Positions 7,894-17,854 of a stretch of 64,000 nucleotides of DNA are shown here, piece by piece. The notes beneath the pieces were generated by a model. It had not been told where the DNA came from, made no database searches, and saw nothing but the letters and a program-made list of their open reading frames with translations. Origin of the DNA: Lutibacter litoralis (lineage in GTDB: Bacteria > Bacteroidota > Bacteroidia > Flavobacteriales > Flavobacteriaceae); NCBI RefSeq assembly GCF_014646675.1, contig NZ_BMNS01000004.1, positions 77,012 to 141,011 of the forward strand. The letters run 5' to 3'. Within the stretch, counting starts at the first letter, position 1, and each line of letters begins with the position of its first letter. Made by a program: the position numbers and the translations under genes.

Positions 7894-10800
7894 TTAAAAT
7901 TTAACATTTAAACTTAAACCTAAACTACTTGTTGTTGGCAAGTTGTAGAACAATACCCCCTGTGCAAAGTTACTCGTTGAATAACTAGCTTCTGGATCAA
8001 AATTATCACTTTTCTTATATAAAAAGAATAAATTTCTTCCTGTTAAACTTAAAGATGCATTTTTAATAAATGTCTTCTCAAGAATAGCTCTTGGGAAATT
8101 ATAAGATAAACTTATTTCTCTTAAACGCACATTTGTTTGTTCAATAATATACTCGGAAGCTATACCACTTATTGCTCCCCAATAATCTTGTGCACTAATA
8201 TTTGTTGTATTAGGTTTTAATGTACCATTATCATCCCAAACACCTTCAACAGTTATTCCACCTTCTCTATATTGAAGTGTTTTCTTAGTAACACCTCTTG
8301 CATCTAAAGCAGCGTCAGTACCTGAATATACTTCTCCACCAATTCTAAAGTCAACTAAAAAGTTTAAAGCAAAATCTTTGTAGTTAAGTGTATTGGTAAA
8401 TCCACCTGTCATATCTGGTTGGTAATTCCCTAACTTAACTCTTTCTTCACTAGCTTGCGGACGACCTGTTGCTGTTAATAACAATTGGCCATCATCTGTA
8501 GTTTTCCAGGTTTTACCATAAATATCTCCGAACCCATCTCCAACTTGTGCTCTTACATCAATATTTCCTCCATTTGTAGAACTAAATTGAAAAAAGTCTT
8601 GACCATCAATTAAGCTAACCAATTTATTTTCGTTTTTAGATAAATTAAAGGTTACATCCCATTGGAAGTCTTCAGTTTTAATTGGAGTACCTCCTACTAA
8701 AAACTCAAAACCTTTATTTGAAATTTCACCAACATTTTCTCTAAAATAGCTATATCCAGTTGCAGGATCAACAGGCACGTCAAATATTAAATCTTTTGAA
8801 GTAATAGAATAATATGTAAAGTCTGCGAATAATCTATTTCCTAACGCTTTTATTTCAAAACCAAGTTCAGTTGAAGTTACATCTTCTGGTCTTAAACTTT
8901 CGCTAAATTTAATGTTTGGACGAGAAACAGTAGTGTTTCCTAAATAACCATTTGAAGCTACATTAAATAAATTTATAATTTGCTGAGGATCAGTATCGTT
9001 ACCAACATTAGCATAACTTAAACGTAGTTTTGCTAAATTAATTTTTGATCCCTGAAAATCAAACATTCTATCTAACAACATACTTAAACTTGCAGATTTA
9101 TAGAAGTAAGATCTATTTTCACTTGAAAGTGCAGATGACCAGTCATTTCTACCTGTTACATCTAAATAAGCCATTCCTTTATATGCTAAAGAGGCAGATC
9201 CGTAAACAGAGTTTACTTTCTTTTCAATTAAATCAGACTGACCTACACTTAATTTTAAAGGGTCTGTATTACCAATAAAGTATTTTCCAGGAATTTTAAA
9301 ATCAGAACCTGCAATTCTTGATGATCTAACTGTAGAATGCAATGCATTTGCACCAGCATTAACCGCTAAATTAAAATCTTCATTAATATCTTTATTATAC
9401 ATCAATAATAAATCATAATTTGTTTCAGAACGATCACTTGCAGTATAATTTATTCTACCTGCTGGATAAAAATGATGTCCTACTGCACTGTAGCTTTCAG
9501 TATCATGAGAAACAACATCAGTACCCACTCTCACAAATGCTTTAAAAGCATCTGAAAAATCATATTGAGCTTTTGCAAAACCTGAAAAACGTTTTCTACT
9601 ATCTTCGTTTTTATCCTGGTTAAGAATCCAATAAGGGTTTCCTCCACTATTTGTAGCAGAAATTACACCATATCCATTGTCTAGGTTTTGATATGTTTTT
9701 AAATCATTTATATCTATATTTCTATTTAAACCATATACGTATGCCATTATACCTTCTGTACCCTGAGATGCACGATTTTTTGCGTCTTGCAAGAAATAAG
9801 TAACTTTTGCATCTAAAGAAAATTTATCAGTTATTTTACTAAATCCTCTTAAATTGAAGTTGTTTCTATCAACATCAGAATTCGGTAAAATACTTTGAAT
9901 TGCCGAGTTAGAATAAGAAAAACGCAATGAAGAGTTTTCTGTACTTTTACTTATAGCCAAAGTGTTAACGATATTTGATCCTGTTTCGAAAAAGTTCTCA
10001 ACATTATCAGGTTGTGCTACATAAGGTCTATTTTCACCATTGTAATACAATTGTTGTGAACCATCAAATTTTGGTCCCCAAGAACCATTTCCTTTTACTT
10101 CATTTAAATCTGCACCAAAGATTCCATCTTTACCAGCTCCATATTCATTCTGGTATTCAGGCAAAAATAGTGGGTTTTGAAACGAAATATTTGTAGATAA
10201 AGAAATACCTAATCCGCTTTGACTACTTCCTTTTTTAGTAGTAATTAAAATTACTCCATTACTAGCTCTTGATCCATAAAGTGCCGCGGCATTAGGACCT
10301 TTTAAAACTGACATAGATTCAATATCATCAGAGTTTATATCTGATATACCTGTACCTAAATCTGAACGGTTATATTCTGACCCATTTGAACCGTTAGCTG
10401 AACCAATACCTGAATTATCAATTGGAACCCCATCAACTACATATAAAGGCTGGTTATTACCCGTAATTGAATTGTTACCTCTAATAACTACTCTTGTTCC
10501 ACCTGCAGGACCAGATGCAGATTGTGTTATAACAACACCTGCTACTTTACCTGAAAGTGAATTAACAACATTCGATTCTTTTGCAAGAGAAACTGATGAA
10601 CCATCAATTTCAGATACAGAATAACCTAATGATTTCTTTTCTCTTGTAATCCCTAATGCAGTTACTACAACTTCATTTAAAGATTCAGCACTTTGGTCTA
10701 GAGCAACATCAATTACTGTTTTACCATTTACAGCAACTTCTTTTGTTGCATAACCTAAATAAGAAAATTGTAATACAGCATCAGAACTTTTCACGTCTAT

Positions 10801-10983
10801 ACTGTATTTACCATCAAAATCCGAAGAGACACCAATCGTTGTGCCTTTAATAACTACGTTAACACCTGGAAGAGCTGTTCCATCCATGGCATCTGTAATA
10901 GTTCCTGTTACTGTTTGCGCTTGAATACTAGAAAAACCTAGTAAAAAAATCACAAAAAACAGTTTTAGTACTTTTTGTATCAT
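7894..10983 (-). CDS. SusC/RagA-type TonB-linked outer-membrane transporter (second pair)
   Basis: The 1029-residue protein has a signal peptide ending FSSIQAQ, then a carboxypeptidase-D-like domain (VTGTITDAMDGTALPGVNVV) and SLNEVVVTALG, the segment before the plug. The plug includes GKVAGVVITQ, VVIRGNNSITGNNQPLYVVD and GSRASNGVILITTKKG. A 22-strand-type beta-barrel ends in LNVKF. It imports glycan oligomers into the periplasm with TonB energy, together with the SusD 11 bp downstream. Its first about 65 residues and its leader closely match those of the other SusC (13288-16401), while the barrels differ. This suggests duplication followed by divergence in ligand choice. Confidence 0.95.
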   Translation of the reverse strand: MIQKVLKLFFVIFLLGFSSIQAQTVTGTITDAMDGTALPGVNVVIKGTTIGVSSDFDGKYSIDVKSSDAVLQFSYLGYATKEVAVNGKTVIDVALDQSAESLNEVVVTALGITREKKSLGYSVSEIDGSSVSLAKESNVVNSLSGKVAGVVITQSASGPAGGTRVVIRGNNSITGNNQPLYVVDGVPIDNSGIGSANGSNGSEYNRSDLGTGISDINSDDIESMSVLKGPNAAALYGSRASNGVILITTKKGSSQSGLGISLSTNISFQNPLFLPEYQNEYGAGKDGIFGADLNEVKGNGSWGPKFDGSQQLYYNGENRPYVAQPDNVENFFETGSNIVNTLAISKSTENSSLRFSYSNSAIQSILPNSDVDRNNFNLRGFSKITDKFSLDAKVTYFLQDAKNRASQGTEGIMAYVYGLNRNIDINDLKTYQNLDNGYGVISATNSGGNPYWILNQDKNEDSRKRFSGFAKAQYDFSDAFKAFVRVGTDVVSHDTESYSAVGHHFYPAGRINYTASDRSETNYDLLLMYNKDINEDFNLAVNAGANALHSTVRSSRIAGSDFKIPGKYFIGNTDPLKLSVGQSDLIEKKVNSVYGSASLAYKGMAYLDVTGRNDWSSALSSENRSYFYKSASLSMLLDRMFDFQGSKINLAKLRLSYANVGNDTDPQQIINLFNVASNGYLGNTTVSRPNIKFSESLRPEDVTSTELGFEIKALGNRLFADFTYYSITSKDLIFDVPVDPATGYSYFRENVGEISNKGFEFLVGGTPIKTEDFQWDVTFNLSKNENKLVSLIDGQDFFQFSSTNGGNIDVRAQVGDGFGDIYGKTWKTTDDGQLLLTATGRPQASEERVKLGNYQPDMTGGFTNTLNYKDFALNFLVDFRIGGEVYSGTDAALDARGVTKKTLQYREGGITVEGVWDDNGTLKPNTTNISAQDYWGAISGIASEYIIEQTNVRLREISLSYNFPRAILEKTFIKNASLSLTGRNLFFLYKKSDNFDPEASYSTSNFAQGVLFYNLPTTSSLGLSLNVKF

Positions 10984-10992
10984 TCAATATTT

Positions 10993-11008
10993 AATTTGAG
11001 TTAATAAT
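10993..11008 (-). repeat. 16-nt leader identical upstream of both susC genes
   Basis: Plus-strand AATTTGAGTTAATAAT occurs here, 9 bp upstream of the susC start at 10983, and again at 16412-16427, 10 bp upstream of the susC start at 16401. Identity in otherwise diverged intergenic DNA suggests recent duplication, gene conversion, or a conserved 5' untranslated element affecting translation. Confidence 0.6.
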
Positions 11009-11034
11009 ACTTAAAGATATAAAAAAAATCTATC

Positions 11035-11042
11035 CAAAGATA
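11035..11042 (-). promoter_or_regulatory. Candidate -7 promoter element of the second susCD pair
   Basis: The minus strand reads TATCTTTG, a perfect TAnnTTTG match, 51 bp upstream of the susC ATG. The start site would fall near 11028, giving a leader of about 45 nt that contains the shared 16-nt sequence. No good -33 box is seen at standard spacing. Confidence 0.4.
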
Positions 11043-11288
11043 ATTAATTCAACAAACTAGATTTTTTAAAGGTGAAATAAACGTATAAATCAAATTTTAT
11101 GCTTTATAACAAAAAAGCTGTTGAATTCAAAAAAACAACTCTATCCTAAATTTTCATATAAATATGTTAATCAACACATTAAAATCTTAAAATCAAAGAA
11201 TCACAAACTACTAATTATATAATAAAATACAAGTGAGTAAAATATTTTAGAATGATCCACTCACAATAATTATGATCGTACATTAAAA

Positions 11289-11325
11289 AAAGGCTGTCTA
11301 AAAGTTATACTTTTAAACAGCCTTT
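11289..11325 (-). terminator. Rho-independent terminator of the first susCD module
   Basis: AAAGGCTGT pairs with ACAGCCTTT and, after one C/A mismatch, TAAAAGT pairs with ACTTTTA around a 3-nt loop. On the minus strand the outer stem runs into a T tract (11285-11290). The hairpin lies 33 bp past the susD stop at 11358. Confidence 0.85.
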
Positions 11326-11357
11326 AATAATTAAATTAATACTTTTTTATTGAAGTA

Positions 11358-13268
11358 TTATTGTTGTTTTGCCCACCATAAAGGTGTAAATAAATTATCT
11401 TCTCCCCCTAATAAATTAACAGCCTCTTGATATCCAGCAGGATCGCTATTAGCTATACGTGAAGGAAATTTTAAACGTTGAGGGAAAAACTTAACATTAC
11501 TTGTCATAAAGTTCCCTGTATTTAAGGCAGGAACATCAGGAATCAGATTTTCAATTGCTGGGTTTTCAAAGAAAGGCAACCCTAATCTTCTATGGTCGTT
11601 CCAAGTTTCTAAAGGCAACCAAGGATTTTGAGCAATAAATTTCTGAGTTATAATTTTGGTCAATAAATCATTATTAACAGTTCCATTCATATACAAGTCA
11701 TTTTTTGGGTACGTATACTCAACTGTTCCTGTTGCGTCAGTATATCCATCAACATAATTCATTGTTTTAGATGTCGGTTCAATAGTATGATCCCAACTTA
11801 CAGACGTACCTACTCTATTATAATCTTGAGATGCTAAGTAAGTTCCTAAATAATCTGAAACCTCCCAATAATCAAAACTAGCGGATATACCTGCTTCATA
11901 AGCTTGTTTACCACCCATTGGCACATTCCATCCTCTTACAGCAGCTTCTGCTACTAAGAAATACGATTCCCAAGGTGCAAAGAAAACTCGTTTAGATGTA
12001 CTGTTTCTCATGCTTAAACGCAATCTAGGTGTTGTACCTTGATGTTTGTAAATTTGGTTTCTAGAACCTTTCTCTCCCCAACTTCCGTGGTTAGGTGCAT
12101 TCCATGTATATGTAGCATCTATTGTTTTAAATGTACTTCCATCAGCATTTAATAAATCTCTATCAATATCTCTTGCATTACTCGCCCAAGATGGGTAAAA
12201 ACAAAACTCTGGATTATCGAAATCACCAGGAATTGGAAAAGCTGCATAGGCTCTTGGGTCAATTTCTTCTGGTAAACCATCTAACCAAAATCCTTTATTT
12301 GGATCGTTAGACATTAAAGTAAAATGATCTTCGTACTTAACTCCCATATAATCGGCTGGCTTAACGGCTCCATGAAGATAATCACTTAATTGATCAACAG
12401 ATTTTACGCTACCTAAGCCAACAAATAAATTACTAAGTGTTGCATTTAAATATTGTGAATTCCATTCTCTAGACATAACGCCTGTAAGATCATTCCACCC
12501 ACCTAATTCTTGAACTTGAAAAGTTTCGTCTAATGTTGTAATAAAATTACTTCCAGCAACAGCAGCTTCAAATTCTGTTTTTGCTTTTGCAGGATCTACT
12601 TCAGAAAGTCTCATTGCTAAACGCATTCTCATAGAGTTTCCATATTTTTCCCATTTCGCAAAATCAAATCCATAAGAAGCATCTAAATTACTTACACTAC
12701 TTGGTACATTAATAGAAGGGTCTAATTGATTAACTGCATCACTCAACTCTTCTAACATATAATAATACACATCTTCAACACTAGAAAATTCTGGGTTTAC
12801 TCCTTGAAAAGCTAAAATAGGAGTTGGTCCAAAACTATCTGCCATTTCACTAATTAAATATGCTCTCCAAATTCTAGCAGATTGTAACATATTATTAGTG
12901 TATTCTTTTACAGTTCCAGCTGCTACTTGAGATTCACCTATTTCTATAGCTGTGTTTATTGCATTTAACCAACCTGATATTGATCCGTAATAATCTCCCG
13001 ACCAACCATCATCTGCATAACCTGCTGGTAGTGAATTGATTGCGTCCATCCTACCTGCAGCTTTCCAGTACAGTACAAAGGCACGTTCTGCAACGTGTGG
13101 GTTCATTTGAGTTCCAATTATTGAATTATTAATAAAATATTCAACCTGAACTTGATCAGCACTTGCCGCAGTTGGGTTAACATTTATCTCTTCAAAATCG
13201 TCACAAGAGAATGTTAATAAGATTACACTTAATAACAAACTTGCTTTATAAATTATATTTTTCTTCAT
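11358..13268 (-). CDS. SusD/RagB-like outer-membrane lipoprotein (first SusCD pair)
   Basis: The 636-residue protein has a lipoprotein signal ending LLTFSC (lipid cysteine near residue 22), followed by DDFEEINVNPTAAS, the SusD-like_2 N-terminal signature. WESYFLVAEAAVRGWNV and IITQKFIAQNPWLPLETWND are the paired C-terminal SusD helices. It is about 80 residues longer than the second SusD, so the ligand-binding loops differ. It lies 19 bp after its susC, and a terminator follows. It should form the surface lid of the transporter at 13288-16401. Ligand specificity is inferred from the adjacent N-glycan enzymes. Confidence 0.93.
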   Translation of the reverse strand: MKKNIIYKASLLLSVILLTFSCDDFEEINVNPTAASADQVQVEYFINNSIIGTQMNPHVAERAFVLYWKAAGRMDAINSLPAGYADDGWSGDYYGSISGWLNAINTAIEIGESQVAAGTVKEYTNNMLQSARIWRAYLISEMADSFGPTPILAFQGVNPEFSSVEDVYYYMLEELSDAVNQLDPSINVPSSVSNLDASYGFDFAKWEKYGNSMRMRLAMRLSEVDPAKAKTEFEAAVAGSNFITTLDETFQVQELGGWNDLTGVMSREWNSQYLNATLSNLFVGLGSVKSVDQLSDYLHGAVKPADYMGVKYEDHFTLMSNDPNKGFWLDGLPEEIDPRAYAAFPIPGDFDNPEFCFYPSWASNARDIDRDLLNADGSTFKTIDATYTWNAPNHGSWGEKGSRNQIYKHQGTTPRLRLSMRNSTSKRVFFAPWESYFLVAEAAVRGWNVPMGGKQAYEAGISASFDYWEVSDYLGTYLASQDYNRVGTSVSWDHTIEPTSKTMNYVDGYTDATGTVEYTYPKNDLYMNGTVNNDLLTKIITQKFIAQNPWLPLETWNDHRRLGLPFFENPAIENLIPDVPALNTGNFMTSNVKFFPQRLKFPSRIANSDPAGYQEAVNLLGGEDNLFTPLWWAKQQ

Positions 13269-13287
13269 TTTATTTTATGTTATTAAA

Positions 13288-16200
13288 TTAGAAGTTCACC
13301 GATAAGTTTAAAAAGTATGTTCTAGAACTTGGAGGTGATGAGTTTTCAAATCCAGTAGCGTTTGAACTTATTGCATATACAGATTCTGGATCCACACCAT
13401 TTAAATGATTTGTAATCATTGCTACATTATTCATAGAGAAACCTAAAGAAGCTTTCTTAATGAATGATTTTTCAATAAAACTAGTAGGAATTGCATATTT
13501 TACTTGAATGGTTCTAATACGTATATTAGTTGCATCATATAAGTTTGCTTCAGTTATACCTAAATTACCTCTAGCAATAGACCCCCAATAAATTTGTGGA
13601 GAAACTGCCGTTGTATTAGGTTCATATACAGGAGCATCATTTGTACCAGTATTAATTACACCTTCTACAACTATGTCTTCTCTGTTTCCATTTACAGCTG
13701 TTGCTGCCGCAACACCTGATTGTTGTAAGTTATAATTTGTTCCAGAGAAAATTTTCCCTCCAATACGTCCATCTATTGAAATTCCAAAAGTTAAACCTTT
13801 ATAAGCAAAACTATTTGTAATACCAATTAAGGCATCTGCATTTTGATTTCCTAAATAAGTTGATTGATTGCTTGTATCAGGTAAACCAGCGTTTGTTAAC
13901 AACAATTCACCAAAATACGGGCTTGTTTCATCTTCAACTCTTAAAAAAGTAGTTCCATAAATATCTCCATACCCCTCTCCGGCTACAGCTTTGATAGATA
14001 CGTTATCGAATCCACCTAAAGTTCTTTCGGTAACATCATCTGTTAATTTAATGATTTTATTCTCGTTTTTAGAATAGTTAAATCCTAAATCCCAATAAAA
14101 ATCTTTTGTATTTAAAACTCTAGCATTTAATTGTAACTCAACACCTTGGTTTTGAATATCACCAGCATTCACCATTTTATCATTATAACCACTTAAAGGG
14201 TTTAAAGGAATAGTTATTAACTGGTTAGTAGCGTTTGATTTATACCAAGCAAAATCTAAACTAATTCTATTACTAAATAATTTTGTTTCTATACCAAACT
14301 CGGTAGATTTTATCAACTCACTTTTAAGTCCATCATTAAATAATGTACCATTTCTTCCTGCTGTAGTATTACCATTAGGGTCATGACCAATCCAGTAAGA
14401 ATTATACAATTGATATGCTCCTAAACTATTACCCACTTGAGCGTGAGAAGCTCTAATTTTACCATAATTTATCCATTCTGGTAAATCAACATCCGATTTT
14501 TTAAGTAAATCTGTAACAACTAAAGAGGTACTTACAGATGGGTAAAAGAAAGAACGGTTGTCTTCACGCAAAGTTGAAGACCAGTCGTTACGACCCGTAA
14601 TGTCTAAAAACCAATAACCATCATAATTTAATTGGAATGTACCGTATACAGAGTTAATTTTTTTCTCACTAAACCCTGAACTTACAGATGGTTGATTAAA
14701 ACCAGCATTTAAAGAAAATAAGTTAGGCACTTCTAATTCTCCAGAAGAACCATTAATTGAAGAACTTTTAGCATACATTAAATTCCCTCCTAAAGTAACA
14801 GATCCTCCAAATTTTCCAAAAACATTATCTTTAGCCGCAGTTATTAAGGCACTATAGTTAGTTTCTGTAAATGTATTTTTACCTGCACTATATGAACCAT
14901 TTGGTAAATTACGACCACCAGCATATAATTTACTTTCAGAATTTGTAGTATACATATCTGCACCGGCTTTAATTTCAGTTGTTAACCATTCTGTTAGTTC
15001 TTTTTTAATAGAACCTGTCATTAAAAAACGATCTCTAGAGTCCTCACTTAAAGCATTTTTTGCAGACCAATATGGGTTAGTACCATTTTCATTATACCAA
15101 ATCATAGATCCAAACTCATCTGTACCTGCTCTAAATTGTGTAATATCTAATGATCTTGGAAATCCATTTACTACTGAAGATGCACTACCATTTTGTCCAC
15201 CAAATGGTCTGTTATTTGCTGTTGCCTTAATGTAGTTTACTTTAACATCTGTAGTCCAACTTTTATTTGGACCAAAATTAGAAGTTGCTCTTGTAGATAA
15301 GTTTAGCCTTTTTAACTTAGCTCCTGGTAATTTACTATCATCATCTAAATAAGAAAAAGATGAATAAAGAGAAGAACCTTCAGAAACTTGCTGTTGAAAA
15401 GTTAAACTGTGGTTAACACTTATACCTGTATCATGATAATTACCTATATTATCATAAACTTTCATTGGTACTTGGTTTCCTTCCCAGTCGGTAACTGATT
15501 GGCCTTCAATTTTTGGACCCCAGCTACTTCCTGACAATACATCATAAATACCATTGTTTCCTTGACCATAAGAGTTTTGAAGATCAGCCGTTGCAAAAAC
15601 AGTATCAAAACCAGAAGTCATTGAATATGAAATTCCTAATCCATCTTGAGTTCTACCTTTTTTAGTTGTAATTAAGATTACACCATTACCCGCACGTGAA
15701 CCATATAAGGCAGCTGCAGATGCCCCTTTTAAAACAGAGATACTTGCAATTGTTTCTGGATCAATATCACTTAAACCATTTCCTAAATCCGTTGAAGGAT
15801 TCCAAAAATCATTATTAGATGCTCCTGTAAAGTTATTTAATGGTACTCCATCAACAACAATTAAAGGTTGGTTATCTCCCGAAAGAGAACTACTACCTCT
15901 TAAAATAATTTTACTAGAACTAGCTGGTCCGTTACTACCTCTAATAACTTGCAGTCCACTTACTTTACCAGCAAATGCATTTGCAATATTATTTTCTCTA
16001 GCTTCCACCATGTCATCTCCTTGAATCTCTTGAATTGCGTAACCCAAGGATTTCTTTTCTCTTCTAATACCTAAAGCTGTTACAACAACTTCATCAAGAG
16101 ATTCTGCACTCTGTACCAAAGCAACATTTATAATGCTTTTACCACTTACAGTTATTTCTTGATTGGCATAGCCTAAAAATGAGAATTGTAATATTGCTGC

Positions 16201-16401
16201 ATCACTACTTACATCAATACTATAATTTCCATCAAAATCTGAAGAAACACCCGTTGACGTTCCCTTAATAATCACATTAACACCCGGTAATGGAGTTCCA
16301 TCTGTGGCATCAGTAATAGTTCCTGTTACCGTTTGTGCTTGAATACTAGAATAAGCTAGTAAACAAAAAACTAAAAACAGTTTTAATACTTTTTGTATCA
16401 T
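13288..16401 (-). CDS. SusC/RagA-type TonB-linked outer-membrane transporter (first pair)
   Basis: The 1037-residue protein has a signal peptide ending YSSIQAQ. A carboxypeptidase-D-like domain follows, then SLDEVVVTALG before the plug. Plug motifs include GKVSGLQVIRGS, KIILRGSSSLSGDNQPLIVV and GSRAGNGVILITTKKG. The beta-barrel ends in LNLSVNF. It should move oligosaccharides or glycopeptides released at the surface into the periplasm. It is the first gene after the 16711-44666 enzyme operon on the same strand, separated by 309 bp with no obvious terminator, so read-through from the enzymes is possible in addition to its own promoter. The first 65 residues are almost the same as in the second SusC. 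Confidence 0.95.
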   Translation of the reverse strand: MIQKVLKLFLVFCLLAYSSIQAQTVTGTITDATDGTPLPGVNVIIKGTSTGVSSDFDGNYSIDVSSDAAILQFSFLGYANQEITVSGKSIINVALVQSAESLDEVVVTALGIRREKKSLGYAIQEIQGDDMVEARENNIANAFAGKVSGLQVIRGSNGPASSSKIILRGSSSLSGDNQPLIVVDGVPLNNFTGASNNDFWNPSTDLGNGLSDIDPETIASISVLKGASAAALYGSRAGNGVILITTKKGRTQDGLGISYSMTSGFDTVFATADLQNSYGQGNNGIYDVLSGSSWGPKIEGQSVTDWEGNQVPMKVYDNIGNYHDTGISVNHSLTFQQQVSEGSSLYSSFSYLDDDSKLPGAKLKRLNLSTRATSNFGPNKSWTTDVKVNYIKATANNRPFGGQNGSASSVVNGFPRSLDITQFRAGTDEFGSMIWYNENGTNPYWSAKNALSEDSRDRFLMTGSIKKELTEWLTTEIKAGADMYTTNSESKLYAGGRNLPNGSYSAGKNTFTETNYSALITAAKDNVFGKFGGSVTLGGNLMYAKSSSINGSSGELEVPNLFSLNAGFNQPSVSSGFSEKKINSVYGTFQLNYDGYWFLDITGRNDWSSTLREDNRSFFYPSVSTSLVVTDLLKKSDVDLPEWINYGKIRASHAQVGNSLGAYQLYNSYWIGHDPNGNTTAGRNGTLFNDGLKSELIKSTEFGIETKLFSNRISLDFAWYKSNATNQLITIPLNPLSGYNDKMVNAGDIQNQGVELQLNARVLNTKDFYWDLGFNYSKNENKIIKLTDDVTERTLGGFDNVSIKAVAGEGYGDIYGTTFLRVEDETSPYFGELLLTNAGLPDTSNQSTYLGNQNADALIGITNSFAYKGLTFGISIDGRIGGKIFSGTNYNLQQSGVAAATAVNGNREDIVVEGVINTGTNDAPVYEPNTTAVSPQIYWGSIARGNLGITEANLYDATNIRIRTIQVKYAIPTSFIEKSFIKKASLGFSMNNVAMITNHLNGVDPESVYAISSNATGFENSSPPSSRTYFLNLSVNF

Positions 16402-16710
16402 TTATTATATAAATTTGAGTTAATAATGACTAAAATTAAAAAAAAGCATTCTTTAAAGTTTTTAATTTCGACCAATTACACTAATTCAAAGTTGAATGAT
16501 ATTTATAATTGAAAAATAAAAGAATAAATAGGTTAAAAATCACTTAAATTATTTCTGCAATTGGCATTACATTAGATTTACAACGTTTGAGATATTGTAA
16601 ATACTTATATACTTTGTTTAAAAAAAATAGAATAAAATACTTTTTTACATCTAATTTTAAACATTAAATTAAATGTATTTCAATAAATAATAACAATTTA
16701 TTACTGCTAT
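16402..16710. other. Intergenic region between the GH18 gene and the first susC
   Basis: These 309 AT-rich bases hold no gene. They contain the shared 16-nt leader (16412-16427) and an 8-bp inverted repeat at 16576-16602. No strong terminator for the upstream operon is visible. The nearest promoter-like sequence on the minus strand, CAACTTTG at 16487-16494, misses the -7 consensus by one base. Confidence 0.5.
16576..16602. promoter_or_regulatory. 8-bp inverted repeat upstream of the first susC
   Basis: ATTTACAA (16576-16583) and TTGTAAAT (16595-16602) are exact inverted copies with an 11-nt spacer, about 175 bp upstream of the susC ATG. The form suits a dimeric regulator site or an RNA hairpin. 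There is no T tract on either side that would make it a terminator. Confidence 0.35.
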
Positions 16711-17844
16711 TTAATTATTTATTAAAATTGTTGTCAATAATTCACCATTATCACCATTAAATTGCCAAAACATAATTCCACCTAACTCATTGTTGTTTAT
16801 ATAATCTAACTTAATCTTTAACGACTTAGGATTTTCGTAAGTTAGAAACAAAGAATCTTTACTACGCCATATATAAGGTGCACTTGCTTTATTATCCCAA
16901 TATGAAACAAAAGTAGAGTTGCTTAAACTATCTGCTATTGTTTTATAACTATAACTACCTCTTTTACCTGTTGAATTCTGGTACAATCCATTATATTTTG
17001 GATTTACTCCTTTCCTCCATCTACCATAAAATGGCACTCCTAAAACCAACTTTTTAATAGGAATACCTGCTTTAATATGTTCTTCAACAGCTTTAGACGC
17101 GCTTGTTCCACCCTCATTGTTAAATTCGGATTTATATAGGTTCGCGTGATGCCCTGTTCGATTAGATCCTCCTGTAAAAAAATCATAAGTCATAATATTT
17201 ATAAAATCTAAGTATTGATGCGCCTCTTTCATATTTGTATGATCTAAATACTTTTGATTAGCTCCTGTTGCAATAGTTAATAAATATTGATTTTTCTTGG
17301 CTGAAATAACATTCAATCTTTCTCTAATTAACTTTAAAATTGCCGTAAAATTCTCTTTATCTTCAGGTCTAAACTTATTATTATCTCCTCTTTGCCCTGG
17401 ATATTCCCAATCTAAATCAATACCATCTATATTGTGTTTTAACATAAAGTCAACTGCACTTTGGGCAAATATTTCTCTTGACTTTTCTGTTAAAACGGCA
17501 TCAGAAAAATTTTTAGACCAACCCCAACCACCAATAGATATAAGTATTTTTAAATCTTTATTTACTTGTTTTAATTGATTCAATTTTTTTAAATTTTCTC
17601 CATCGGTTGGGTATCCTTCTACAACCTTTCCGTCTTCTATATTAGCAAATGCATAATTAATATGTGTTATTTGTTTTGCTTTTTCATTATTGTCACCCCA
17701 ATTATTATTTCCTCCCATTACATATGCAATAACCTTTTTTCTTTTGGGTAAGATTTTATTCTCTTTTGAGTTATTGACCACTGTATTTTTACAAGAAATT
17801 AAACACACGATTGTGAAAATTAATACCATTCTTATTTTATTCAT
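16711..17844 (-). CDS. GH18 family glycoside hydrolase (chitinase / chitobiose-core-cleaving type), lipoprotein
   Basis: The 377-residue protein has a lipoprotein signal ending CLISC (Cys18). Its catalytic motif DGIDLDWE at 140-147 makes Glu147 the acid, with substrate-assisted catalysis by the N-acetyl group expected. ILISIGGWG at 100-108 is the SxGG motif, and MTYDFF near 220 and a late tryptophan complete the GH18 barrel. An insertion resembling the chitinase insertion domain follows the MTYDFF motif. GH18 enzymes cut beta-1,4 links of GlcNAc, including chitin and the GlcNAc-GlcNAc core of N-glycans. As the last gene of an N-glycan operon, core cleavage is the likely role, but sequence alone does not exclude chitinase. 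It lies 10 bp after GH125. Confidence 0.85.
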   Translation of the reverse strand: MNKIRMVLIFTIVCLISCKNTVVNNSKENKILPKRKKVIAYVMGGNNNWGDNNEKAKQITHINYAFANIEDGKVVEGYPTDGENLKKLNQLKQVNKDLKILISIGGWGWSKNFSDAVLTEKSREIFAQSAVDFMLKHNIDGIDLDWEYPGQRGDNNKFRPEDKENFTAILKLIRERLNVISAKKNQYLLTIATGANQKYLDHTNMKEAHQYLDFINIMTYDFFTGGSNRTGHHANLYKSEFNNEGGTSASKAVEEHIKAGIPIKKLVLGVPFYGRWRKGVNPKYNGLYQNSTGKRGSYSYKTIADSLSNSTFVSYWDNKASAPYIWRSKDSLFLTYENPKSLKIKLDYINNNELGGIMFWQFNGDNGELLTTILINN

Positions 17845-17854
17845 AATTTCGTAT

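Larger units (their letters stand above)
10984..11357. other. Intergenic control region between the two susCD modules
   Basis: These 374 bp separate the end of the first susCD module from the start of the second and contain no credible gene. They hold the terminator of the upstream susD (11289-11325), one copy of the 27-nt repeat (11064-11090), a perfect -7 box (11035-11042) and a 16-nt leader (10993-11008) shared exactly with the other susC. The second pair can therefore be transcribed on its own. Confidence 0.65.

Noticed and set aside
16603-16710. Terminator between GH18 and the first susC
   Set aside because: Only short AT-rich inverted repeats (e.g. ACATT/AATGT) are present, without a convincing stem and T run.
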